Source: Sphingomonadales bacterium UBA2683
GTDB taxonomy: Bacteria > Pseudomonadota > Alphaproteobacteria > Sphingomonadales > Sphingomonadaceae
Length of the DNA: 64,000 bases
Direction of reading: 5' to 3'
Assembly (NCBI GenBank): GCA_002354635.1
Contig: DELZ01000005.1
Location: 1 to 64,000 of the forward strand
In this document: in pieces, positions 42,869 through 51,585 of the stretch
How the letters are laid out: every line of letters begins with the position of its first letter
Numbering within the stretch: the first letter of the stretch is position 1
The notes under the pieces: model-generated
What the model saw: the letters and a program-made list of their open reading frames with translations, nothing else
Databases searched by the model: none
Told to the model about the DNA's origin: nothing
Position numbers and translations under genes: made by a program

Positions 42869-44287
42869 CTATGTCCCGAACCGCCCCTGCAAGTATCGCC
42901 AGCTCGCCCTCAGCCCCAGCGCTTCGCCGCCCTGCGGCCGTCCGGGCTTGGCCGCCGGTCGCCAGGCAAAGGTATCAAAATGCGCCCAGGGCACGGATTC
43001 CGGGGTAAATTTCTTCAAAAACAGCGCCGCCGTGATGCAGCCGGCAAAGCTGCCGGAAGCGCTATTCACGCAGTCGGCGATCGGGCTGCTCAGCATCGCA
43101 TCATAGCCGGACCACAAGGGCATCTGCCACAGCGGATCGCTTTCCGCCTCGCCGGCCTGCAGCAGGCCGTCGGCCATCTCCCGGTCGTCGCAGAACATCG
43201 CCGGCAGATCCGGACCCAGAGCCACCCGGGCCGCGCCGGTCAGCGTCGCGAAATCGATAATCAGCTCCGGCTCGTCCTCGCCGGCCAGAGTCAGCGCGTC
43301 ACCCAGCACCAGCCGGCCTTCGGCATCGGTATTGGTCACTTCCACGGTCAGTCCCTTGCGGCTGTTCAATATGTCGCCGGGGCGCAAAGCGTTACCATCA
43401 ACGGAATTCTCTACCGCCGGCACCAGCAGGTGCAGCCTGACCGGCAGATTTGCCTCCATCACCAGCCGGGCCAGCGCGATGGCGTGGGCGGCCCCGCCCA
43501 TATCCTTCTTCATCAGCAGCATGCCGGCGGCCGATTTCATCGACAGCCCGCCGCTGTCGAAGCAGACGCCCTTGCCGACGATGGCGATCTTCGGATCGTC
43601 CGCCTTGCCCCATTTCAGCTCGATCAGCCGCGGCGCATGGGCGCGCATCGCCGCCTTGCCGACGCCGTGGATCATTGGAAAATGCTCTTCCAGCGTGTCG
43701 CCGCGAGTCACTTTCAGTTCGCCGCCATGTTTCTCGGCCAGCTTGTCGACGATCTCTTCCAGCCGGTCCGGCCCCATGTCGGCGGCCGGCGTATTGACCA
43801 TGTCCCGGACCATCGCGGTCGCTTCGGCTTGCCGTACCGCCTCGTCCTTCTGCGCGATGGCGTCCTTGACCAGCAGTACGCTCGGCCCCTGCCGGTCGGG
43901 CAGGGCCTTGTAGCGATCAAACTCATGCTGCGAAATCAGCCAGCCGAATAACGCGCCCTTGGCGCTTGTTTCGTGCAATCGATAATGTCCTTCGGGGAGA
44001 CCGCCACCCAGTCTGGCCAGCGACCACGCATCAAGCCTGTCCTGATCCGCCACCCCGGCGACCACCGAATAATCGGTAGCGATCGTCTTGTCGTCGCCCT
44101 TGCCGCCAGCCGCAGGCAGCAGGACATGGGAATCGGCCTTGCCGGTAAACTGGGCGGCCGTGATCATGGCCCGGACCGAATCCGGTTGCCCCTTCAGCCA
44201 GTCTTCAAAATGCGCTGAATCCACGATCTGGATAGTGCGCGCGGTCTGGCCGCTGTCAGCCTCGATCAATGCCTTAAAATCAGTCAT
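42869..44287 (-). CDS. M17-family leucyl aminopeptidase
   Basis: The 472-aa cytosolic aminopeptidase has the two-metal M17 active site: GKGVCFDSGGLSMK with the Lys and Asp ligands, KDMGGAAHA and the signature NTDAEGRLVLGDAL, followed by DFATLTGAARVALG. The N-terminal domain is shorter than in PepA and lacks its DNA-binding features, so it belongs to the shorter sphingomonad group. It converges with the accessory operon. It is flanked upstream by the first monooxygenase gene, 39 bases away. Confidence 0.93.
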   Translation of the reverse strand: MTDFKALIEADSGQTARTIQIVDSAHFEDWLKGQPDSVRAMITAAQFTGKADSHVLLPAAGGKGDDKTIATDYSVVAGVADQDRLDAWSLARLGGGLPEGHYRLHETSAKGALFGWLISQHEFDRYKALPDRQGPSVLLVKDAIAQKDEAVRQAEATAMVRDMVNTPAADMGPDRLEEIVDKLAEKHGGELKVTRGDTLEEHFPMIHGVGKAAMRAHAPRLIELKWGKADDPKIAIVGKGVCFDSGGLSMKSAAGMLLMKKDMGGAAHAIALARLVMEANLPVRLHLLVPAVENSVDGNALRPGDILNSRKGLTVEVTNTDAEGRLVLGDALTLAGEDEPELIIDFATLTGAARVALGPDLPAMFCDDREMADGLLQAGEAESDPLWQMPLWSGYDAMLSSPIADCVNSASGSFAGCITAALFLKKFTPESVPWAHFDTFAWRPAAKPGRPQGGEALGLRASWRYLQGRFGT

Positions 44288-44326
44288 TTGATCGCTATAG
44301 CTACAGATGATGCCCAGCGCGAGAGT

Positions 44327-45841
44327 CTATTCCGCAGCGATCGCCTCGACCTCGTCCCGCTCCGCCGGCCGGCTGCTTGTGACCGGCCCGGGCTTGGAGA
44401 AGACAATCACGCCGTCATCGACCGCCTTGTGCCGCAGATTGATGATATCCTTGGGAAAATTCTGGTTCAGACGCCATGGTTTGCGATCGCCCTGTTTCGG
44501 CAGATGCGCGATTGCCCGCTGCACATAGCCGGAACTGAAGTCGAGCATCGGCTCGGTCCCCATTTCCTCGCCGGCCGGCAGCGTCGGGGTCGCGATCGGC
44601 GTGCCCTTGCGGTCCATGGTGTTGATCAGCCGGCAGACATATTCGCTGGTCAGATCGGCCTTCAGCGTCCAGCTGGCATTGGTATAACCCATGGTCATCC
44701 CGAAATTGGGAATGCCGGAGAACATCACGCCTTTGTAGTTGATCGTCTCGCCAAAATTGACCGGCTTGCCATCGACCGAAATGACCGCATTGCCGCCGGT
44801 CAGCATTTTCAGTCCGGTGGCAGTAACGATGATATCCGCCTCCAGCACCTTGCCGGATTTCAGCTTGATCCCGTCTTTGCTAAATCTCTCGACATGATCG
44901 GTGACGATTCCCGCCTTGCCCGCCTTGATCGAATCAAACAGATCGCTGTCGGGCACCAGACATAGCCGCTGGTCCCACGGATTGTAGCTCGGCGTATAAT
45001 CGGCCATGTTGACGTCCGGACCCATTTCCTCGCGCACCATTTCCAGCAGCCGGCCCTTGAACGCCGCCGGCTTCTTGCGGGCGAGGTTGAACATGAACAG
45101 GCCCATCAAGACGTTTTTCCAGCGGGTCAGCAGATAGGCCAGCTTCGCCGGCAGGAATTTGCGCAGCCGCAGCGCCCATTTGTCCTCGCCCGGCCGCGAC
45201 ACGATATAGGTCGGGGACCGTTGCAACATCGTCACATGTGCCGCCGTTTGTGCCATCGACGGAACCAGCGTCACCGCCGTCGCGCCGCTGCCGATCACCA
45301 CCACTTTCTTGCCCGCATAGTCAAGCTCATCGGGCCAGAATTGCGGGTGGACTATCGGCCCGGCGAAATCCGCCTTGCCGGGAAAATCCGGATCATGACC
45401 CTCGTCATAGCTGTAATAGCCGGAACACATGTGGAGGAAATTGCATCGCACCGTGCTGAGCGAGCCGTCACCCTGCTGCAGGCTCACCGTCCACAGCGCC
45501 TCTTCGCTCGACCAGTTGGCATCGACCACCTTGTGGTTGAACCGGATCTTGTCCTCCAGGCCATATTCGTCGACCGTTTCGTGGAGATAGGTCAGGATCG
45601 ACGGCGCATCGGCAATCGCCCGGCGCGCGGTCCAGGGTTTGAAATTATAGCCGAGCGTATACATGTCGCTGTCGGAGCGGATACCGGGATATTTGAACAG
45701 GTCCCAGGTGCCGCCAAGCCGCTCGCGCGCCTCGACGATGGCGAAGCTTTTGCCCGGGCATCGCTTGGTCAGGTGAACCGCTGCGCCAATACCGGACAGG
45801 CCGGCACCGACGATCAATATGTCGAGAATTTCATTTTCCAT
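44327..45841 (-). CDS. Flavin-containing Baeyer-Villiger-type monooxygenase (copy 1)
   Basis: The 504-aa FAD/NADPH enzyme has the FAD-binding start LIVGAGLSGIGAAVHL and the Baeyer-Villiger fingerprint FAGPIVHPQFWPD just before the second Rossmann motif VVVIGSGATAVTL. KYPGIRSDSDMYTLGY is the other group signature. Such enzymes insert oxygen into ketones or oxidise heteroatoms. Family members of this length occur in alkane, terpenoid and sterol degraders. A second copy lies at 46316, with a PilZ gene between, both on the minus strand. The substrate is not predicted. Confidence 0.9.
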   Translation of the reverse strand: MENEILDILIVGAGLSGIGAAVHLTKRCPGKSFAIVEARERLGGTWDLFKYPGIRSDSDMYTLGYNFKPWTARRAIADAPSILTYLHETVDEYGLEDKIRFNHKVVDANWSSEEALWTVSLQQGDGSLSTVRCNFLHMCSGYYSYDEGHDPDFPGKADFAGPIVHPQFWPDELDYAGKKVVVIGSGATAVTLVPSMAQTAAHVTMLQRSPTYIVSRPGEDKWALRLRKFLPAKLAYLLTRWKNVLMGLFMFNLARKKPAAFKGRLLEMVREEMGPDVNMADYTPSYNPWDQRLCLVPDSDLFDSIKAGKAGIVTDHVERFSKDGIKLKSGKVLEADIIVTATGLKMLTGGNAVISVDGKPVNFGETINYKGVMFSGIPNFGMTMGYTNASWTLKADLTSEYVCRLINTMDRKGTPIATPTLPAGEEMGTEPMLDFSSGYVQRAIAHLPKQGDRKPWRLNQNFPKDIINLRHKAVDDGVIVFSKPGPVTSSRPAERDEVEAIAAE

Positions 45842-45893
45842 GCCGCCCTATTACTGACATTGATGTCAGCTGGCAAGGCAGGTTTCGCATCGA

Positions 45894-46226
45894 CTATTCG
45901 CTGATCAGCGTCAGGCCCCGGAACAGTACCTGGTCCAGCCTTTCGTCAAAGCGGCAGCCGACATGGCCATCGCGGCACCACATCGCGGTGGCGGCGATCG
46001 GGTGACTGCCTTCGAACCGCAACCAGAGGCGGCTGCCCTCGGCGAACCGGCTGTTGATCGAAATCCGGCAACCGTAGATGGAAACATCGATCAGCTGTCC
46101 CGTCTTGGCCGCTTTGCCATGCTGCCTGACCGTGGCCGGCTGAATCTCGACGGGATGACGATAGACCTTTCGCTGTTCGATCAGCGCCGGTTTTACCGCC
46201 CGGTATCGCGAATTCATATATCCCAT
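45894..46226 (-). CDS. PilZ-domain protein (copy 1)
   Basis: The 110-aa protein is a single PilZ domain, a c-di-GMP receptor. The two binding motifs are present: the Arg-rich R-x3-R (RKVYRHPV) and DxSxxG (DVSIYGCRIS). It sits alone between two monooxygenase genes, with gaps of 52 and 89 bases, and shows no effector domain. Two near-adjacent ATG codons exist; I list the first. An unlinked second PilZ protein lies at 62891. Confidence 0.85.
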   Translation of the reverse strand: MGYMNSRYRAVKPALIEQRKVYRHPVEIQPATVRQHGKAAKTGQLIDVSIYGCRISINSRFAEGSRLWLRFEGSHPIAATAMWCRDGHVGCRFDERLDQVLFRGLTLISE

Positions 46227-46315
46227 AGCTAGCCCCTCGCTGGACGGGGGTTTAGCGAATTCTGCTCAACAAATCGTTAAGCAAGGGATTGCAGGAAAAG
46301 CTGGCCGGAAAGCTA

Positions 46316-47845
46316 CTATTCTGCCGCTTCGAGCGCCGGCTCGCTGTCGCCCGTAGCCCGATTCGAATTGGGACCGTAAAACCGGATCACACCGTCGTCG
46401 ACCGGCTCGTTGAGCAGGACATTCTTGTCGAACAAATAATCCTGGTTGAGCTTCCACGGCATCGCCGTGCTGTTACGCGGCAATTCGCTGATCGAGCGCT
46501 GGATATAGCCGGAGGAAAAATCGAACAGCTCTTCCTGCTCGAGCTCCTTGTCCAGTACCGGATTGGCGATCCGGGTCGAGGTCGCGTCCATATGATTGAT
46601 CACCCGACAGGCAAATTCCGACACGATATCCGCCTTCAGCGTCCACGACGCATTGAGATAGCCGAACACGATCGCCAGATTGGGAATGTCGGAGAACATG
46701 CAGCCCTTGTAGTAATAATGGTCCGGCCAGTGCACCGGCTTGCCGTCAACCGAGAAGGCGACCTTGCCGGCCACAGCCAGCTTCAGCCCCGTCGCGGTGA
46801 CGATCACGTCGGCATCGATCACCTCGCCCGATTTCAGGGTGATGCCGTTCTCGGTCACCGTTTCGATATGGCCGGTTTTCAGATCGGCCCGGCCGGCGGC
46901 AATCGCCTTGAACATGTCGCCATCCGGCACCAGGCACAGCCGCTGCTCCCAAGGACCGTAGGGCGGTGTGTAATCTTCCTTCACATATTTGTCGCCGAGC
47001 TCTTTCTTCATCGGCTTTTCGAGCTTCTGGATCACCTTCTCCGGATTGTCCCGCGCGGTGCGGAAGGTGAGATCCTGCATCTTCACATTCTTCCAGCGGG
47101 TGATCTTGTACGCCCATTTTTCCGGTAATATCTTGCGCAGGATATTGGCGATCCGGTCTTTCGAAGGGGCCGAGGCATACCAGGTCGGCGTGCGCTGCAG
47201 CATCGTCACATGGCTGGCCTTTTCCGCCAGCACCGGCACGATCGTCACGGCGGTCGCGCCGCTGCCGATGATCACGATCTTCTTGTCCGCATAGTCGAAA
47301 TCCTTGGGCCAGAATTGCGGGTGTACCACCTCGCCCTTGAAATTGCCGAGCCCCTCGATCTGCGCGTCATAGGGATTGTCATAATCATAATAGCCGGCGC
47401 CCATATAGACGAAATTGGCGTGCAGCGTGGCGTGGCTGCCGTCGGATTTCTCCGCCGTCACCGTCCAGCGGGCGTCCTCGCTCGACCAGCTCGCCGACAG
47501 CACCTTGTGGCCGAAACGGATATGCTTTTCCAGATCATGCTTGGCCTTGATCCGGTGGAGATAGTTCATGATCGAGGGGCCGTCGGCAATCGCCTTCTGC
47601 TCGGTCCACGGCTCGAACTTGAAACCCAATGTGTGCATGTCGCTGTCGCTGCGGATGCCGGGATATTGGAACAGGTTCCAGGTGCCGCCGATCTCGTCGC
47701 GTCGCTCGACGATCGCGAAGCTCTTGCCCGGACATTTGTCGCGCAGATGCACCGCCATGCCGATGCCCGAAATCCCGGCCCCCACGATCAGCACGTCGAC
47801 CGATTCGGTTGCCGTTTCCTGCTTGCTTGCGATTTGCGTAGCCAT
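46316..47845 (-). CDS. Flavin-containing Baeyer-Villiger-type monooxygenase (copy 2)
   Basis: The 509-aa paralogue of the enzyme at 44327 has the same segments: LIVGAGISGIGMAVHL, the fingerprint FKGEVVHPQFWPKD and IVIIGSGATAVTI, with QYPGIRSDSDMHTLGF. The two proteins align over nearly the whole length by eye, including PPYGPWEQRLCLVPDGD versus the corresponding PSYNPWDQRLCLVPDSD. The differences in the C-terminal third suggest different substrates. It is not followed directly by a lactone hydrolase gene. Confidence 0.9.
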   Translation of the reverse strand: MATQIASKQETATESVDVLIVGAGISGIGMAVHLRDKCPGKSFAIVERRDEIGGTWNLFQYPGIRSDSDMHTLGFKFEPWTEQKAIADGPSIMNYLHRIKAKHDLEKHIRFGHKVLSASWSSEDARWTVTAEKSDGSHATLHANFVYMGAGYYDYDNPYDAQIEGLGNFKGEVVHPQFWPKDFDYADKKIVIIGSGATAVTIVPVLAEKASHVTMLQRTPTWYASAPSKDRIANILRKILPEKWAYKITRWKNVKMQDLTFRTARDNPEKVIQKLEKPMKKELGDKYVKEDYTPPYGPWEQRLCLVPDGDMFKAIAAGRADLKTGHIETVTENGITLKSGEVIDADVIVTATGLKLAVAGKVAFSVDGKPVHWPDHYYYKGCMFSDIPNLAIVFGYLNASWTLKADIVSEFACRVINHMDATSTRIANPVLDKELEQEELFDFSSGYIQRSISELPRNSTAMPWKLNQDYLFDKNVLLNEPVDDGVIRFYGPNSNRATGDSEPALEAAE

Positions 47846-48007
47846 ATGCCGTCTCTCCCAGCTTTTGCGGTCTTATGCCATCGCCGGCGATCAGTTGCAA
47901 TCAGGGATTTAACCGGGCGGTTAAGGGAGCCTTCCCCCTCCCGCAATAGGGTACTTAACAGCCCCGGCAAAGCGTGATAGCGCCGCCCCATCGAAACGCT
48001 GCTCCTC

Positions 48008-48376
48008 TTGACCGGCCTCGCCCTGGCGGGCGCGGGCCTCGCGCACCTGCTGCGCAGCGACCTGCCGTTCATCCGCGGCGAGACCCGCCGCGTGCCCGCC
48101 CAGATCATCCGCCACCAGATCACCCGCCGCGGCGGCGCCACCCTGTACAGCGCGGTCCTGCTGGTCCCGGACGAGCGCGGCGGCTTTATCGAGGTCCGCG
48201 ACCCGCTGACCACGCCCTTCCCGACCCCGGTGATCGGCGAGCGGCTGACCATCGTCCACCCCGCGGGCTTCCCGCGGCTGGCCCGCATCCCCTATCCCTG
48301 GTTCCGCGGCGGCGTCTATGCGCTGCTCGGCTATGTGCTGGTGGTGTGCGTGCTCGAGCTGACCGGCCTCGGCTGA
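48008..48376 (+). CDS. Small membrane protein, DUF3592-like
   Basis: The 122-aa protein has a hydrophobic N-terminus (GLALAGAGLAHLL), a central soluble part with QIIRHQITRRGG, GGFIEVRDPLT and GERLTIVHPAGFPRLARI, and a C-terminal helix (GGVYALLGYVLVVCVLELTG). The pattern of strands followed by a Pro/Ala-Arg-Ile segment resembles DUF3592, but this is weak. No ATG is available; TTG at 48008 or CTG nine bases upstream are the only starts in frame. Its second half is duplicated at 49305-49511. Confidence 0.6.
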   Translation: MTGLALAGAGLAHLLRSDLPFIRGETRRVPAQIIRHQITRRGGATLYSAVLLVPDERGGFIEVRDPLTTPFPTPVIGERLTIVHPAGFPRLARIPYPWFRGGVYALLGYVLVVCVLELTGLG

Positions 48377-48416
48377 AGCCTTGGCTTGCACCCCGAAAAG
48401 CGGCTAGGGTGACCCG

Positions 48417-49043
48417 ATGACGGAAAAGCACGGCATCCCGATCACCCGCCAGGCGGCAACGGCAGAAAAAGCCGCAGAAATCCGCGCCGCGGTCGCCCGC
48501 ACCACCACGCTCGGCTCCGGCGGCGACTCGTCGCGCCTCGCCACCCCGGAGGATGCCGCGCGGTTCCACGCATTTCTCGAGGACCCGCGGATCCATGCCC
48601 CGATCTACACCCTGCCCCGCCCGCTGACCGTGGAGTCGGTGCGCGCCTTCATCGCCGGCCACCAGCGCGAGCGCGAACTGGGCACCGGCCTGCTGTTCCT
48701 CTCTTTCGACGAAGCCGGCCGGATCAGCGGCTACAGCGACCTGTGCCTCTGGCCCGAATGGGCGGCCGGCGAGCTCGGCGGCGCGATCCACCCCGACCGC
48801 CAGGGCCAGCGCCAGGGCAGCACCGGCGCCCGGCAGAGCTTCGCCTGGATGTTCACCCATCTCGGCCTCGACCTGATCTGCGAAACCGCCGCCCCCGACA
48901 ATATCCGCACCGCCCAGCTGCTCGACCATCTCGGCTTCCGCCGGATGGGCGAGATAGTGAGCCAGCGCCCGGACGGCACGACCAGGCCGTCGCTGGTCTG
49001 GGAGATCACCCGGGCGGAATGGGAGGAGCAGCACGGCGCATAA
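48417..49043 (+). CDS. GNAT-family N-acetyltransferase
   Basis: The 208-aa protein has a GNAT fold. Recognisable are AGRISGYSDLCLWPEW for the central strands, LGGAIHPDRQGQRQGSTGA in the acetyl-CoA pyrophosphate-binding position (the usual QxxGxG is altered to RQGSTG), and CETAAPDNIRTAQLLDHLGF near the C-terminus. This is close to the RimJ/RimL group. The substrate is unknown. It starts 40 bases behind the small membrane protein gene and ends at the tandem repeats. Confidence 0.85.
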   Translation: MTEKHGIPITRQAATAEKAAEIRAAVARTTTLGSGGDSSRLATPEDAARFHAFLEDPRIHAPIYTLPRPLTVESVRAFIAGHQRERELGTGLLFLSFDEAGRISGYSDLCLWPEWAAGELGGAIHPDRQGQRQGSTGARQSFAWMFTHLGLDLICETAAPDNIRTAQLLDHLGFRRMGEIVSQRPDGTTRPSLVWEITRAEWEEQHGA

Positions 49044-49044
49044 A

Positions 49045-49255
49045 CCTTCTCCCGCGAGGGAGAAGGATACGAAGCCTTGTCGCCGAAGCGTCAGCGCAGG
49101 CGGCTAGGCGCAGTTGGATGAGGGTGTTCCGATGGTTGGTTGTTGCGGCGTGCTCGCGCAGTACACAGCCCTTCTCCCGTGAGGGAGAAGGATACGCAAT
49201 CTTGTCGCCGGAGCGTCAGCGCAGGCGGCTAGATGGAGTTGGATGAGGGCGCTCT
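49045..49255 (+). repeat. Two tandem copies of a dispersed palindromic repeat
   Basis: Two direct copies of about 90 bases begin with CTTCTCCCGNGAGGGAGAAG (49045 and 49169), continue with GCGTCAGCGCAGGCGGCTAG and end with GTTGGATGAGGG. They are joined by about 30 bases of spacer. The same family occurs as an inverted pair at 6975-7136. The truncated gene copy follows directly. Confidence 0.85.
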
Positions 49256-49511
49256 GATGGTTGGTTGCCGTGCCGCCTCTCACAGAGCAATTCCGCCACT
49301 ACCCGACGAGCGCGGCGGCTTTATCGAGGTCGGCGATCCGCTGACCACGCCCGTCCGGGCCCCGGTGATCGGCGAGCGCCTGACCATCGTCCACCCCGCC
49401 GGCTACCCGGGCCTCGCGCGGATTCCCTATCCGTGGTTCCGCGGCGGGGTTTATGCCGGGCTGGGCTATTTGCTGGTGGTTTGCGTGCTGGGGGTCACGG
49501 GGCTGGGGTGA
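49233..49511 (+). pseudogene. Truncated second copy of the small membrane protein gene
   Basis: From 49305 to its stop at 49511 this frame matches 48170-48376 base by base without gaps and with high identity (DERGGFIEVGDPLT, GERLTIVHPAGYPGLARI, FRGGVYAGLGYLLVVCV). The first half of the parent gene is missing; the preceding codons come from the repeat. A 92-codon frame remains open, but it lacks the N-terminal helix, so I call it a gene remnant. Confidence 0.75.
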
Positions 49512-49556
49512 GGCTTTTCACTTTAAAAAACGATACGAAGCATTGCGGCGTGTCGT

Positions 49557-50420
49557 CTAGCTATAATTCTCTATTATCTGTGCGGCCGCTCGATCAATCT
49601 CCGGAAACAACGTACCGGAATCGATTCCGATGACACGCAATTCCTTCTTGATGCTCTTTTTGGAATTTCTCGGTATTCTGAGCGAAAAAGAAGCGATTTC
49701 TTTGGAAAATGCTGATTGATCTTCCCATTTCAGACCAAAAGCTAAGAACGCACCACTTTGGGCAATAATACGCGCATTATTCTGCTTTGCGACTACATAA
49801 TAAGGTCTCGAAAGATCATCTTTTTTTATTCTTGGCTGAAAATGAGGCTTTTCCTCACGAATAAACTGGAGCAAACGATCCGTTGGCTGTAATTTATGAA
49901 AATCGGAAATATTTGTTGCAGATGTATTCTGCAATATCTCTTTCTCTGAATTTTTCAGGTTTGCAAGGTTACACACGCAGCTAATCGAATCACTGTCGTA
50001 GTATTTTTTCCTATCTGAACTTATCCGATAAATTATTAAACTTCCATCTTCTTCTTCACACTCTGTAACCGCAAAATATAGCGCAACCAATGGATTGCTA
50101 GTGACATCCATTAGTCGAGTGGGTAGTCCGAAGTGCTGCATACGCACTAGCCGGTCAAACATCGTACGGTCATGCAAAAAATGATCAGGATATCTCGAAA
50201 CAAGATCACGCACTATTATATATTCCGAGCTTAAAATCCGTTTAGACTGTCTAAATATACTTGGTTTTGCTCCCCATGATATTGAACCATGGCCTCGATA
50301 ACTGCTAAATGTATCAGATTCATCGGAGAGTTTCTGTACTGCCTGTAACGTGTCCGAAACGCTTTCAACCAAGCCTATCTCTCGTGGCCTACTCTGGACA
50401 GTATTGGTCTTCGTGATCAT
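49557..50420 (-). CDS. FRG-domain protein
   Basis: The 287-aa protein has an FRG domain: YRGH at 41-44 and the diagnostic block from Gln95 to Pro110 (QHFGLPTRLMDVTSNP) followed by LVALYFA. The domain's biochemical role is not established. The gene is AT-rich with codon use unlike its GC-rich neighbours, a sign of transfer. It lies 5 bases behind the unknown partner gene and presumably shares its transcript. No membrane helix or signal is present. FRG proteins turn up in variable genomic islands; a toxin or antiphage effector role is an inference. Confidence 0.88.
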   Translation of the reverse strand: MITKTNTVQSRPREIGLVESVSDTLQAVQKLSDESDTFSSYRGHGSISWGAKPSIFRQSKRILSSEYIIVRDLVSRYPDHFLHDRTMFDRLVRMQHFGLPTRLMDVTSNPLVALYFAVTECEEEDGSLIIYRISSDRKKYYDSDSISCVCNLANLKNSEKEILQNTSATNISDFHKLQPTDRLLQFIREEKPHFQPRIKKDDLSRPYYVVAKQNNARIIAQSGAFLAFGLKWEDQSAFSKEIASFSLRIPRNSKKSIKKELRVIGIDSGTLFPEIDRAAAQIIENYS

Positions 50421-50425
50421 AAAAA

Positions 50426-51412
50426 TTATAGCAAATCATCAAGTTCATCTATTGGATTTACGTCAACTAATATAAGTCGCAACGGTTCATCAGATCTACT
50501 CCTCACAATGTAAGCATCGACACTGACCTTGTCTTCCTGCATCGCAGAGAGAAGATTAAATTTTAAGTCATCCTTTCGATCCGCGGGAATTGAGAATGAA
50601 GGAATGCCTTCCCAGTTAACGTTCCGAAATTTGCCCCATCCGTTTTCTTTATTGTATTGCACAATATTTACATCAATCGACGAAACTTCTTTGTCTATTT
50701 TAATAGATTCCAAGGCGCTCGCCGTTTCTTGATTAGCGGTGAGAATTTGTCGGGTGCCCAAGCTATCCATCGTAGAAATCGTGACAAGCTTTGCGCTGCG
50801 CCTTAAAGGAACGGCCAGTTCGCTTAGAAGCGGGGTGGCCATTGTGACCAGCGCTGCGTCTTGCTCTGGCGTAATTTGTGCCAAAAGGTCACTATGGCTG
50901 ATGAGATAAGCTCGCCTCTCAACTTCGGATATCAATCTAGCCAACAATTCGCTTTCACTGGGAGCTAACCCACGATCTGTTTCCAAACGGGAACGAAGAA
51001 CTTCGATCGCAGCACTTGAATCAAAAATGTTATTTTCAACCAGTTCAAAAAATTCGGAACGAAGAGCATTGTCATCAATCAGATCAAGTGCCGCACTCGT
51101 CTCAATCGGCTGAAAAACACGTTCAATAATATATGTCCAAAGCGCCGTAAGAGGAACATCAATTTTGGGCTTTTCATCCACCTCTTCTGAGGCGGCAATT
51201 TTCAAATTAAAGCTTCCACGTTCGAACGGAAATAGGTCAATATTTGTGCGGGAGGTTGTAGTAACTCTCTTAGAAAAACGGCCAGTTTTTCTGAATTGAT
51301 CTAGCTTTACTGAAAGGCGAGCGGCAGCGTATTGAAAACGAGCAGCCTCATAAAAATCCATGCGGTTAAGATCAGACAAACCACCCTGAAAACTAAAATT
51401 CAATTCGTCCAT
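50426..51412 (-). CDS. Unknown protein paired with the FRG-domain gene
   Basis: I do not recognise this 328-aa protein. Residues 1-100 look beta/alpha mixed (DELNFSFQGGLSDLNRMDFYEAARFQ, partly shown) with a Phe-rich strand, 110-200 are mainly helical, and the last 100 carry WGKFRNVNWEGIPSFSI, a possible beta-rich ligand or RNA-binding part, with an acidic end (DVNPIDELDDLL). I start it at MDEL because AGGATGG stands at the right distance and the longer frame would begin inside the proposed -35 box. It shares the AT-rich composition of the FRG gene and would be the first gene of the pair. Confidence 0.75.
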   Translation of the reverse strand: MDELNFSFQGGLSDLNRMDFYEAARFQYAAARLSVKLDQFRKTGRFSKRVTTTSRTNIDLFPFERGSFNLKIAASEEVDEKPKIDVPLTALWTYIIERVFQPIETSAALDLIDDNALRSEFFELVENNIFDSSAAIEVLRSRLETDRGLAPSESELLARLISEVERRAYLISHSDLLAQITPEQDAALVTMATPLLSELAVPLRRSAKLVTISTMDSLGTRQILTANQETASALESIKIDKEVSSIDVNIVQYNKENGWGKFRNVNWEGIPSFSIPADRKDDLKFNLLSAMQEDKVSVDAYIVRSRSDEPLRLILVDVNPIDELDDLL

Positions 51413-51435
51413 TGGGTACCATCCTGTTATTTTGG

Positions 51436-51463
51436 ATACTATTGAGTTTTCCCGGATACACAA
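51436..51463 (-). promoter_or_regulatory. Candidate promoter of the FRG gene pair
   Basis: On the minus strand TTGTGT (51458-51463) and TAGTAT (51436-51441) are 16 bases apart. The start codon at 51412 would follow a leader of roughly 15-20 bases. Seen by eye only. Confidence 0.35.
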
Positions 51464-51585
51464 GGCAAAACGCCTCTTTCCTACACCAAGCCAAATAGGT
51501 TAACATTTCTCCCCTCAACAAACCAAAACCCGTAGCCGCACCCCTGTGCCGCGCTCGGGATGGTTGCCGGAAAGGAGTATGATCG

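Noticed and set aside
49045..49255. Possible CRISPR-like array
   Set aside because: Only two long palindromic copies with no regular spacers and no cas genes; they belong to a dispersed family.
49557..51412. A known toxin-antitoxin pair
   Set aside because: Neither protein is small, and no standard toxin or antitoxin motif is seen; only a cautious defence hypothesis is kept.
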